This document shows, piece after piece, positions 1-5,591 of a DNA stretch of 6,678 nt. The notes under the pieces were generated by a model, which searched no databases, had not been told where the DNA came from, and saw nothing but the letters and a program-made list of their open reading frames with translations. This DNA is from Pseudomonadota bacterium (GTDB taxonomy: Bacteria > Pseudomonadota > Gammaproteobacteria > Steroidobacterales > GCA-2729495): positions 1-6,678 of the forward strand of contig JAUPLK010000094.1 in NCBI GenBank assembly GCA_030836925.1, in the 5' to 3' direction. A program made the translations under genes and the position numbers. Position 1 is the stretch's first letter; each line of letters starts with the position of its first letter.

Positions 1-618
1 TCTAGGCTCATCCGCAGTTCCTCGGCTGCCGCATCGGTTGCCTGGCAGGCACCCGATGTGTCGTCAGCGAGCGGCACAACCGCCGTGCGTCGAAACAACG
101 ATGGCGACCTCAGCGCGCTCCAGCAGCGTGCCTGGCAACAGGGCCTGGAAGAAGGCCGGGCCGCCGGCATCGAGGCAGGTACCCGCGAACTGGGCACGCG
201 TATCACGGCCGTCGAACGGGTGCTCGATGCACTCACCCGTCCGCTGGAAGACCTTGATCATCGCGTCGATGACGAACTGCTGGCACTGGTGCAGGCCATC
301 GTCCGGCAACTGATCCGGCGCGAAGTCCACCTTGATCCGGCCCACATCATCGGCGTGATCCGCGAGGGCCTGACCGCCCTGCCGCTGGCTGCCGGTGACG
401 TCACCGTCCGGCTGCACCCCGACGATGCCGAAGTCGTTCGCGCCTGCCTGACAGAAACCGCCACCGACCGCGCCTGGCGGCTTGAAGGCGACCCGCTGCT
501 CGAGCGCGGCGGCTGCCTGATCACCTCGGCGCGCTCGACGATCGACGCCCGGCTCGAAACCCGTCTGGCGCGCGTCATCGCCGGTCTGCTGGAGGACGAA
601 CGTGCCAATGCTGGCTAA
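1..618 (+). CDS. fliH: FliH, flagellar export ATPase regulator/stator (5' partial)
   Basis: FliH binds and restrains the FliI ATPase and tethers it to FliN in the C-ring. The frame is open from base 1 (beginning SRLIRSSSAAASVAWQAPDV), so the start lies just upstream of the window; the GTG at 58 is internal. The Trp at codon 15, within a polar N-terminal segment, fits the C-ring-docking N-terminus of the family. Codons at 142-180 encode the FliH glycine repeat, four Gly spaced every fourth residue (G-LEE-G-RAA-G-IEA-G), followed by a helical stalk and a C-terminal domain ending in the typical RGGCLIT...STIDARLETRL segment. This C-terminal part resembles peripheral-stalk subunits of rotary ATPases. 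205 residues are visible. The stop at 616-618 overlaps the fliI start, consistent with translational coupling. The family call rests on motifs and neighbours and is firm. Confidence 0.93.
   Translation, partial: SRLIRSSSAAASVAWQAPDVSSASGTTAVRRNNDGDLSALQQRAWQQGLEEGRAAGIEAGTRELGTRITAVERVLDALTRPLEDLDHRVDDELLALVQAIVRQLIRREVHLDPAHIIGVIREGLTALPLAAGDVTVRLHPDDAEVVRACLTETATDRAWRLEGDPLLERGGCLITSARSTIDARLETRLARVIAGLLEDERANAG
591..595 (+). promoter_or_regulatory. Shine-Dalgarno GGAGG for fliI
   Basis: GGAGG lies inside the 3' end of fliH, 6 nt before GTG 602 and 12 nt before ATG 608. The spacing favours GTG 602 as the fliI start. Confidence 0.7.
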
Positions 619-2005
619 TCACCCTGCGGTGCGACTCGCCGCCGAACGCAGCGACCGCTGGTCACGCCGCCTGTCCTGGCAGCGCAACCGCGCCCACGCA
701 CCCAGGATGATCGTGGAAGGCAAGCTGGCCCGCGTTGCCGGCCTGACGCTGGAGGCCGTCGGCTGCGAGGCGGCGCTCGGTGCCCGCTGCCGGATCCAGG
801 GCAACGGCGGCAGCGCCGTGGAGGCTGAGGTGGTCGGCTTCTCGGGCGACCGCCTGTTTTTGATGCCCACCAGCACCATGGCCGGCATCATGCCGAATGC
901 GCGGGTGATTCCCCACCACACGGTTGCGCAGGTCGGTGTCGGCGATGCCCTGCTCGGCCGTGTCATCGATGGCGCAGGTAATCCGCTCGATGGACGCGGC
1001 CCCCTGCAGTGCGAGGGCCGCACGCGACTCGAAGCCGAACCGATCAATCCGCTCTCGCGGCAACCGATCCATCAGCCGCTCGATGTGGGCGTGCGTTCGA
1101 TCAATGCCCTGTTCAGCGTCGGTCGCGGCCAGCGCCTCGGCCTGTTCGCCGGCAGCGGCGTCGGTAAAAGCACCCTGCTCGGCATGATGACGCGATTCAC
1201 CCGCGCGGATGTCATCGTCGTCGGGCTGATCGGCGAACGCGGCCGTGAGGTCAAGGAATTTGTCGAAGACAACCTCGGTGCAGCCGGACTGGCCCGCTCC
1301 GTCGTCGTTGCAACGCCAGCCGACTGCTCGCCGCTGCTGCGCCTGCACGGCGCATGGCGTGCAACGGCAATCGCGGAGCACTTTCGCGAACGTGGCTACC
1401 AGGTGCTGCTGCTGATGGATTCACTGACCCGCTTCGCCCAGGCACAGCGCGAGATCGGTCTGGCGATCGGCGAACCGCCCGCGACCAAGGGCTATCCGCC
1501 TTCGGTGTTCGGTCGCCTGCCGCAACTGGTGGAGCGCGCCGGAACAGGCGCCGAAGGGGGTGGCTCGATCACGGCTTTCTATACCGTGCTCGCCGAAGGC
1601 GACGATGAAAACGATCCGATCGTCGATGCCTCGCGCGCCATTCTCGACGGGCACATCATGCTGTCGCGGGACATGGCCGAGAGCGGCATCTATCCGCCGA
1701 TAAACATCGAGTCTTCGATCAGCCGGTCGATGACCCGCATCACCTCGCCACAGCATCTGGGTGCCGCGCAGAAGTTCCGGGAAATCGTCGCCTGCTATCT
1801 GCGCAACCGCGACCTGATCACCGTCGGCGCCTACCGTGCCGGCTCCGACCCGCAACTCGACCGTGCGGTCCGCCTGTGGCCACGCATCGAGGCTTTCCTG
1901 CGCCAGTCCACCCAGACGGCGGTGAGCTTCGAGGAAAGCATCGCGCAGCTCGAGACCCTGCTGCACAACGACCCAGCCGATGCCGCCGCTCGCCCACGCA
2001 GCTGA
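602..2005 (+). CDS. fliI: FliI, flagellum-specific export ATPase
   Basis: FliI is the hexameric cytoplasmic ATPase of the flagellar type III export apparatus; it hydrolyses ATP to help unload chaperone-substrate complexes into the gate. The protein is 467 aa, a normal length. An N-terminal beta-barrel region (about residues 35-105) is followed by the F1-beta-like ATPase core. Walker A is AGSGVGKST (183-191, Lys189), the catalytic glutamate is E212 in GLIGERGREV (208-217), and Walker B is VLLLMD (268-273, Asp273) followed by SLTRFA. YPPSVF is at 298-303. The alpha/beta ATPase signature PPINIESSIS is at 365-374. All key residues are intact. The start is GTG 602, chosen for the Shine-Dalgarno spacing; ATG 608 in the same frame is the alternative and would remove two residues. 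The gene overlaps fliH by 17 nt and precedes fliJ by 22 nt. The homologous type III secretion ATPases (SctN) are excluded by the flagellar neighbours. Confidence 0.98.
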   Translation: MPMLANHPAVRLAAERSDRWSRRLSWQRNRAHAPRMIVEGKLARVAGLTLEAVGCEAALGARCRIQGNGGSAVEAEVVGFSGDRLFLMPTSTMAGIMPNARVIPHHTVAQVGVGDALLGRVIDGAGNPLDGRGPLQCEGRTRLEAEPINPLSRQPIHQPLDVGVRSINALFSVGRGQRLGLFAGSGVGKSTLLGMMTRFTRADVIVVGLIGERGREVKEFVEDNLGAAGLARSVVVATPADCSPLLRLHGAWRATAIAEHFRERGYQVLLLMDSLTRFAQAQREIGLAIGEPPATKGYPPSVFGRLPQLVERAGTGAEGGGSITAFYTVLAEGDDENDPIVDASRAILDGHIMLSRDMAESGIYPPINIESSISRSMTRITSPQHLGAAQKFREIVACYLRNRDLITVGAYRAGSDPQLDRAVRLWPRIEAFLRQSTQTAVSFEESIAQLETLLHNDPADAAARPRS

Positions 2006-2027
2006 GATCCACCCGGAAAGCCCCTCC

Positions 2028-2450
2028 ATGGCCAAACGCAACCGGATGCAGGTCCTGCAGAAACTCGCCGAGCACACCGAAGCCGAGGCCTCACGGCGGC
2101 TCGCCGAACGGCTCAAGCTGCTCAGCGCCGACGAGAAGCGGCTGGAACAGATCCGCAGCTATCTCGCCGACTACTCGGGCAGCACCCAGAACACTGCGAT
2201 GACCATCGGTGCCCTGCGCAGCAACCGGGGCTTCATGGAGCGTCTGCGCGATGCCGTGGATGAGCAGCGCGGCACTGTCGAAACACAGCGACATCAGGCT
2301 GACCAGCACGCTGCGCAATGGCGCGCGGCGCGTGCGCGCAGCCTTGCTCTCGAACAGCTGGCCGACCGGATCGAGCAGCGGGAGCGGCAGCGACGCGACC
2401 GCCTCGAACAGCTGCGCCTCGACGAGGTCGCCAATCAGGGCAAAACATGA
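2028..2450 (+). CDS. fliJ: FliJ, flagellar export chaperone-escort / ATPase central stalk
   Basis: FliJ is a small coiled-coil protein that sits in the centre of the FliI ring, like F1-gamma, connects it to FlhA and recycles export chaperones. The predicted product is 140 aa, close to the usual 140-150. It starts MAKRNRMQVLQKLAEH and is almost entirely charged helix, rich in Glu, Arg, Gln and Ala with Leu at heptad-like spacing, as expected for the antiparallel coiled coil. I chose ATG 2028 because GGAAAG at 2015-2020 lies 7 nt upstream and the N-terminus then matches the family. The upstream in-frame ATG at 1980 would add 16 residues (Pro/His-rich) within the end of fliI and looks wrong. The sequence of FliJ is poorly conserved, so the call leans partly on position after fliI, size and composition. 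Confidence 0.92.
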   Translation: MAKRNRMQVLQKLAEHTEAEASRRLAERLKLLSADEKRLEQIRSYLADYSGSTQNTAMTIGALRSNRGFMERLRDAVDEQRGTVETQRHQADQHAAQWRAARARSLALEQLADRIEQRERQRRDRLEQLRLDEVANQGKT

Positions 2451-2503
2451 ACCCGGCCGACATGGTTGGCACGGAGATTGCTTTATTAGCGCAGGCAAGA
2501 TGA
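2447..2503 (+). other. Candidate 18-codon small ORF linking fliJ to the fliK leader
   Basis: This frame begins with an ATG overlapping the fliJ stop (ATGA, 2447-2450) and encodes MNPADMVGTEIALLAQAR. It ends at TGA 2501-2503, which overlaps the next ATG at 2500. GGG at 2438-2440 lies 6 nt upstream as a weak ribosome-binding site. It runs across the sigma-54 promoter, so it could only be translated from read-through transcripts of fliHIJ. No family is recognisable, and it may be chance. Confidence 0.15.
2466..2482 (+). promoter_or_regulatory. Sigma-54 (RpoN) promoter for fliK
   Basis: TTGGCACGGAGATTGCT matches the sigma-54 consensus (YTGGCACG-N4-TTGCW) at every conserved position. The -25/-24 GG is at 2468-2469 and the -13/-12 GC at 2480-2481, exactly 12 bp apart. 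The inferred transcription start is near A2493, giving a leader of about 27 nt before GTG 2520. It fills the 69-bp gap between fliJ and fliK. A sigma-54 promoter here agrees with Pseudomonas, where fliK is a separate RpoN-dependent unit of the FleR class. I found no convincing activator box close by. Confidence 0.9.
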
Positions 2504-2523
2504 AAAGAACGCATTTGCAGTGA
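2500..2523 (+). other. Candidate 7-codon leader ORF (MKRTHLQ) overlapping the fliK start
   Basis: ATG 2500 opens a seven-codon frame whose TGA (2521-2523) overlaps the fliK GTG (2520-2522) as GTGA. It lies wholly inside the inferred fliK leader, only about 7 nt after the predicted transcription start, with no good Shine-Dalgarno sequence. It could couple translation into fliK, or be coincidental. Confidence 0.15.
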
Positions 2524-3839
2524 GTGAACTGAGTCTCATGACAGCCCCGCCTGCGGACGCATCGGCGCTCGCGGCGAGCTTGCTCCGGCCTCCGGTCTCC
2601 GGACCGGCGTTGCGGGATATTGGCCTGCCCCAGCCGGCCGCTGCACCTGCATCCGACAGCAGTGCAGACAGCAGCGCCGGGCCGTTTGCCGCATTGCTGC
2701 TGGGTTTCCTGCAGGGTGCGCAGCCCGCAGCTCTGGCAGTAACAGCTTCCGTGGCACTGCTGGACAAAGCTGTCGGCGATGAACTCCCCGTACCGGACCC
2801 CCTTGCCGATGGCAACGGTTTGTCGGCGACACTGCCGATCACGGCAGCGGGTCCACAGCCTGCAACGGCGGCACTTTCCTCGCCTGTCACCGGCAGCACT
2901 TTGCCGGCAAGCGGCAGCAGTCTGCCGCTCACGACCACCGGGAGCTTGGCCGAAGCGGCCGTTGCGACCCCGCCTGCTGCCGAAACCGACGCCGGTACCG
3001 CGGCACCGGCGGCACGGGTTTCACTGGCAGACATCGAACACAGCCGCGAGCTGAGCATGGCGATCGCAACGCCACCACAAACCGACACCTGGACCAGACG
3101 TTTCATGCCGATGTCGGCCACCGCAACAGCTGGCCTGGCGGCACCCGTTTCCGGCACCGACAGTCCCACCGATCTGCTGCCCGGTGCAGAACCCGGAAAC
3201 ACGCTCCAGCCGCCCGCCGGCCTGACCGCTGGCGAGCTGTCGCGTCTGGTACAGAACCTCGCGCAGAATGGCGGCCGCGAGCCCTTCTCGGCCGCGTTGC
3301 GCATTGACGGCAACGGCATGAACCCGCTGCCCGGCACCGGCAGCCCGCAGCTTGCGGACACCGGCCTCGGCAGTATGGTGCGCGGTAGCCTGGGCGGCTT
3401 CCCGCCGCTGCAGCCTCTCGGCCCGGCCCAGGCATGGACCACGGGCCTCGGTGACCGCCTGCTCACACTGGCCGGCCCTGGCACGCATTCGGCACGGCTC
3501 AAGCTGCATCCCGAAAGCCTCGGTACGCTCGACATCGAGATCAAGATTGCCGACAGCACAGCACAGGTGTGGTTTGGCGCGCAGCACAGCCAGACCCGTG
3601 AGGCCATCGAGGCCTCGCTACCCCAGCTGCGCGAGATGTTTGCCGAACAGGGCATACGGCTGGCACATGCCCAGGTGGATTCCGGCACAGACCAGCGTGC
3701 ACGGAACCAGCAGCAGGCCTTCAACGAGACGGACAATCCGGGCAATACATGGCGCAGCGGGCCAGCGCGGGGTGGCCGGCCCGAATCGCTGGCACCAGCA
3801 CGAGCGACCACCAGCCGCCTGGTCGACGCCTGGGCCTGA
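2520..3839 (+). CDS. fliK: FliK, flagellar hook-length control protein
   Basis: FliK is exported during hook growth; its N-terminal part measures hook length and its C-terminal domain contacts FlhB to switch export from rod/hook to filament substrates. The protein is 439 aa. Residues 1 to about 305 are low complexity, rich in Ala, Pro, Gly, Ser, Thr and Leu, with a small internal echo (GSTLPAS then GSSLPLT near 125-140). The conserved Flg_hook domain is at about 310-388: ARLKLHPESLGTLDIEI (325-341), then VWFGAQHSQTREAIEASL and LREMFAEQGIRLAHAQV. A Gln/Asn/Arg-rich tail follows (about 390-439). The start is uncertain: GTG 2520 follows a weak purine run, and ATG 2538 would remove six residues. 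It has its own sigma-54 promoter just upstream and is followed by the regulatory gap before fliL. The ruler part is not alignable by eye; the C-terminal domain supports the name. Confidence 0.94.
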   Translation: MSELSLMTAPPADASALAASLLRPPVSGPALRDIGLPQPAAAPASDSSADSSAGPFAALLLGFLQGAQPAALAVTASVALLDKAVGDELPVPDPLADGNGLSATLPITAAGPQPATAALSSPVTGSTLPASGSSLPLTTTGSLAEAAVATPPAAETDAGTAAPAARVSLADIEHSRELSMAIATPPQTDTWTRRFMPMSATATAGLAAPVSGTDSPTDLLPGAEPGNTLQPPAGLTAGELSRLVQNLAQNGGREPFSAALRIDGNGMNPLPGTGSPQLADTGLGSMVRGSLGGFPPLQPLGPAQAWTTGLGDRLLTLAGPGTHSARLKLHPESLGTLDIEIKIADSTAQVWFGAQHSQTREAIEASLPQLREMFAEQGIRLAHAQVDSGTDQRARNQQQAFNETDNPGNTWRSGPARGGRPESLAPARATTSRLVDAWA

Positions 3840-3848
3840 ACAGCCTGC

Positions 3849-3864
3849 CGCCAAGCAATTGACG
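3849..3864 (+). promoter_or_regulatory. FleQ-like box A (upstream, imperfect dyad)
   Basis: CGCCAAGCAATTGACG is an imperfect dyad (one mismatch between its 6-bp arms). Its core GCCAAGCAATTGAC resembles the Pseudomonas FleQ box that I recall as GTCaNTAAAtTGAC. Its centre is about 132 bp before the inferred fliL transcription start, a normal range for a sigma-54 enhancer. Assignment to FleQ is inference. Confidence 0.5.
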
Positions 3865-3879
3865 ATCCGGAGTGCCCGC

Positions 3880-3895
3880 CGTCAAGCCATTGACG
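3880..3895 (+). promoter_or_regulatory. FleQ-like box B (downstream, perfect 6-bp arms)
   Basis: CGTCAAGCCATTGACG is a perfect inverted repeat (CGTCAA / TTGACG, 4-nt spacer). The 14-bp core GTCAAGCCATTGAC agrees with the recalled FleQ consensus GTCaNTAAAtTGAC at both GTC/GAC ends and differs only in the central bases. Its centre is about 101 bp before the inferred fliL start. FleQ is the sigma-54 master activator of flagellar genes in Pseudomonas and relatives, so the location makes sense; binding is not shown here. Confidence 0.6.
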
Positions 3896-3962
3896 CTTCG
3901 GACAGGCACAGCATGGATCTCAAGCTACTGTTTCTAATGCATTTTTCATGGTGCCCCACTGA

Positions 3963-3978
3963 TGGCACGGGTCTTGCT
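3963..3978 (+). promoter_or_regulatory. Sigma-54 (RpoN) promoter for fliLMNOP
   Basis: TGGCACGGGTCTTGCT matches the TGGCACG-N4-TTGCW sigma-54 consensus, with the -25/-24 GG at 3964-3965 and the -13/-12 GC at 3976-3977, correctly 12 bp apart. The inferred transcription start is near 3989, leaving a leader of about 25 nt before fliL ATG 4014. It shares TGGCACGG and TTGCT with the fliK promoter. Promoter position agrees with the RpoN-dependent fliL operon of Pseudomonas. No intrinsic terminator for fliK is evident upstream, so read-through is possible. Confidence 0.9.
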
Positions 3979-3998
3979 ATGAGTTATCCGGGACTCAT
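3979..3998 (+). repeat. Perfect 6-bp inverted repeat across the inferred fliL start site
   Basis: ATGAGT (3979-3984) and ACTCAT (3993-3998) are exact reverse complements with an 8-nt spacer. A third ACTCAT occurs at 4010-4015 and includes the first two bases of the fliL start codon. The left arm precedes the predicted transcription start, so this would act as a DNA site rather than an RNA hairpin. No known factor is recognised. Confidence 0.4.
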
Positions 3999-4013
3999 TA
4001 CGGAACCGTACTC

Positions 4014-4571
4014 ATGGCAACTGAAGAAACCCAGGCAGCACCTGGCACCGATCCCGCCGCAGTCGCGAAGGGCAGCGGCGGCCTGATCAAGGCCATTGGC
4101 CTCGGCGCCGGCCTGTTCGTGATGATGCTGATCACCCAACTGGCCGGACCCATCCTCGGCTGCAAACTCCTGCACTCGATGACACCGAACTGCCCGGCAC
4201 CGGAAGTGGTCGTCGACAAGGACGGCAAGCCCGCGGAGAAAATCGAAAAAGCGCCGCCGCAGTATCTGGCCTTTGATCCACCGCTGGTCGCCAGCCTGGA
4301 AGACAAGGGCAGCATCCGTTTCCTGCAAGTCACCGTGGAACTCATGGCGCGCGATGAAAAAGTCATCGCCGCCGTTGAATCCCACATGCCGGTGATCCGC
4401 AACAACCTGCTGATGATGCTGGGCGGCCAGACCGTCAGCTCGCTCACCAACCGCGAGGAAAAGGAAAAACTGCGCAAGCAGGCACTGGCCGAGGTGCAGA
4501 AGATCATGAAGGTCAACACCGGGGAAGCCGGCGTGGAAGACCTCTACTTCACGAGCTTCGTCGTCCAGTAA
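4014..4571 (+). CDS. fliL: FliL, flagellar stator-associated inner-membrane protein
   Basis: FliL is a single-pass inner-membrane protein that surrounds the MotAB-type stator and supports torque or its stability. The 185-aa product has a short charged cytoplasmic N-terminus (1-22), one hydrophobic segment at about 24-49 (LIKAIGLGAGLFVMMLITQL...), and a periplasmic domain. The family landmarks are YLAFDPPLVASL (84-95), the FLQVTVELMARD strand (103-114) with the following helix, and the typical C-terminal end LYFTSFVVQ (177-185). Two Cys (50 and 60) flank the end of the membrane segment. ATG 4014 is the only sensible start; GGAA at 4002-4005 is a weak Shine-Dalgarno sequence. It is the first gene after the second sigma-54 promoter and is followed 18 nt later by fliM. 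Confidence 0.96.
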   Translation: MATEETQAAPGTDPAAVAKGSGGLIKAIGLGAGLFVMMLITQLAGPILGCKLLHSMTPNCPAPEVVVDKDGKPAEKIEKAPPQYLAFDPPLVASLEDKGSIRFLQVTVELMARDEKVIAAVESHMPVIRNNLLMMLGGQTVSSLTNREEKEKLRKQALAEVQKIMKVNTGEAGVEDLYFTSFVVQ

Positions 4572-4589
4572 GCGGCGGCCGGTTCGCGC

Positions 4590-5591
4590 ATGAATACCAG
4601 GGAAATCATTTCGGACGACGAGGCCCAGGCGCTGCGCGAAGGTGCTGGCAACGTCGATCCGCAGGGGCCTGCACCGGAGGGTCACGTGCTGGATCTGCAC
4701 GCTGATCACTGGGAGCGCATCGTTGCCAACCGTGCACCGGCACTGGAGGCAATTTCGGAACGGCTGGGCGGGCTGCTGAAGATGACCGCACGCCGGTTTT
4801 TCCGCCGCCCGGTCGATGTGACGCCGCGTGGCTGGCGGGAAGAGCGCTGGGGCGCCTGCGCCAGACGGTTGCCGGTACCCACCAGTCTCAATGTACTGGA
4901 ACTGCCGCAGCAGAAACTCAAGGGCATGATCATCCTGGACGCGGATTTTGTCTTCATCCTTACCGACATTTTCTTCGGCGGTGATGGCAAGAGCACACGC
5001 GCCGAGGGCACGCCTGATTTCACGCCGATGGAAACACGGCTGGTGCGCAAGTTTGTCACCGCCATCACCCAGGACATGAAGGAAGCCTGGAAACCGTACA
5101 TGGCGGTCGATATCCAGCTTGGCAATACCGAGATCAGCCCGGTGTTTGCCGCCATCGCCTCGAATTCCGAGCCCGTATGCATCACCGGATTCGACCTGAT
5201 GCTGGGCAGCCATGAACTGAAGTTCGAACTGGTTCTTCCCCAGGCGTTCATGGCCCCCCTGCGCCGTCTGCGCAATCCCGGCCAGCCGAACCAGGGCGAG
5301 GCTGACTCGCAGCGCTGGCAGACCCGGTTGAAGACCGACGTGCAGGACGCGACAGTATCGCTGCGTGCCGTACTCAACGGCACGCAGGTGATCCTGCGCG
5401 ACATCAGCCAGGCCAGGCCCGGCGACATCATCGCCATCGATGCGCCAGGCACCGTCACGCTTTATGCGGGTGAGAACGCACTGATTGAGGGAACCCTCGG
5501 CGTCTGCCAGGGACGCAATGCCGTGCGCGTCACCAAACCAGCCAATCGCATCACAGTAGGAGAGAAATATGGACGAGGCGAAGACCTCTGA
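4590..5591 (+). CDS. fliM: FliM, flagellar motor switch protein
   Basis: FliM is the C-ring subunit that binds phospho-CheY and FliG and transmits the switching signal. The 333-aa length is normal. The middle domain (about 45-230) contains LPVPTSLNVLEL (94-105) and the FliM glycine signature FFGGDGK (128-134, GGDG at 130-133), then DFTPMETRLVRKF. The C-terminal SpoA domain (about 248-318) includes VSLRAVLNG, LRDISQARPGDII and the closing GRNAVRVTKP. The N-terminus REIISDDEAQALRE aligns with the CheY-binding LSQ-x-EIDALL motif but is degenerate (Ala12 and Arg16 where Ile and Leu are usual). ATG 4590 is the first start after an in-frame fliL stop; no clear Shine-Dalgarno sequence is present, so coupling to fliL is likely. 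The last 23 nt overlap fliN. Confidence 0.96.
   Translation: MNTREIISDDEAQALREGAGNVDPQGPAPEGHVLDLHADHWERIVANRAPALEAISERLGGLLKMTARRFFRRPVDVTPRGWREERWGACARRLPVPTSLNVLELPQQKLKGMIILDADFVFILTDIFFGGDGKSTRAEGTPDFTPMETRLVRKFVTAITQDMKEAWKPYMAVDIQLGNTEISPVFAAIASNSEPVCITGFDLMLGSHELKFELVLPQAFMAPLRRLRNPGQPNQGEADSQRWQTRLKTDVQDATVSLRAVLNGTQVILRDISQARPGDIIAIDAPGTVTLYAGENALIEGTLGVCQGRNAVRVTKPANRITVGEKYGRGEDL
5558..5563 (+). promoter_or_regulatory. Shine-Dalgarno AGGAGA for fliN
   Basis: AGGAGA lies inside the end of fliM, with its GGAG core six bases before ATG 5569. It is the strongest ribosome-binding site in the fliLMNOP part of the window and fixes the fliN start, which supports high FliN synthesis, as expected for the most abundant C-ring subunit. 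Confidence 0.8.

Larger units (their letters stand above)
3847..3902 (+). repeat. Tandem pair of 25-bp imperfect direct repeats, 31-bp period
   Basis: Positions 3847-3871 and 3878-3902 match at 21 of 25 bases, with mismatches at repeat positions 5, 11, 19 and 21. Each unit contains a dyad of the form G(T/C)CAA-N4-TTGAC followed by a shared CGGA end. The 31-bp period is close to three helical turns, so both dyads would face the same side of the DNA. The pair begins eight bases after the fliK stop and sits upstream of the fliL promoter. Confidence 0.85.

Noticed and set aside
58..618. GTG 58 as the true fliH start
   Set aside because: The frame is open back to base 1 and the upstream residues, with RLIRSS and a Trp, look like a FliH N-terminus. 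The gene simply begins outside the window.
602..2005. A non-flagellar type III secretion (injectisome) ATPase cluster
   Set aside because: FliK, FliL, FliM, FliN and FliO, with their flagellar order, place the ATPase in the flagellar system; FliL and FliO have no counterpart in injectisomes.
1980..2027. A longer fliJ starting at ATG 1980
   Set aside because: It would add a Pro/His-rich segment overlapping fliI. ATG 2028 has a suitably spaced GGAAAG and gives a normal FliJ N-terminus.
2276..2293. TGTCG-N8-CGACA inverted repeat in fliJ as an activator site for the fliK promoter
   Set aside because: It is only 5-bp arms inside coding sequence about 208 bp before the inferred start, does not resemble the FleQ-like boxes, and such repeats are expected by chance in G+C-rich DNA.
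2486..3811. A 441-codon minus-strand open frame covering nearly all of fliK
   Set aside because: It mirrors a G+C-rich low-complexity gene whose codon bias removes stops on the other strand. The translation is Ser/Ala/Pro/Gly/Cys-rich with no domain, while the plus strand has a clear Flg_hook domain and promoter.
3840..3962. An intrinsic terminator after fliK
   Set aside because: The inverted repeats there are the FleQ-like dyads without a following T-run, and the T-rich stretch at 3931-3946 is not preceded by a G+C-rich hairpin.
3984..5213. A 409-codon minus-strand open frame across fliL and much of fliM
   Set aside because: It covers two securely identified plus-strand genes and the fliL leader. 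Its product is His/Gln/Arg/Asp-rich with no recognisable fold and no ribosome-binding site of note, so it is a codon-bias shadow.
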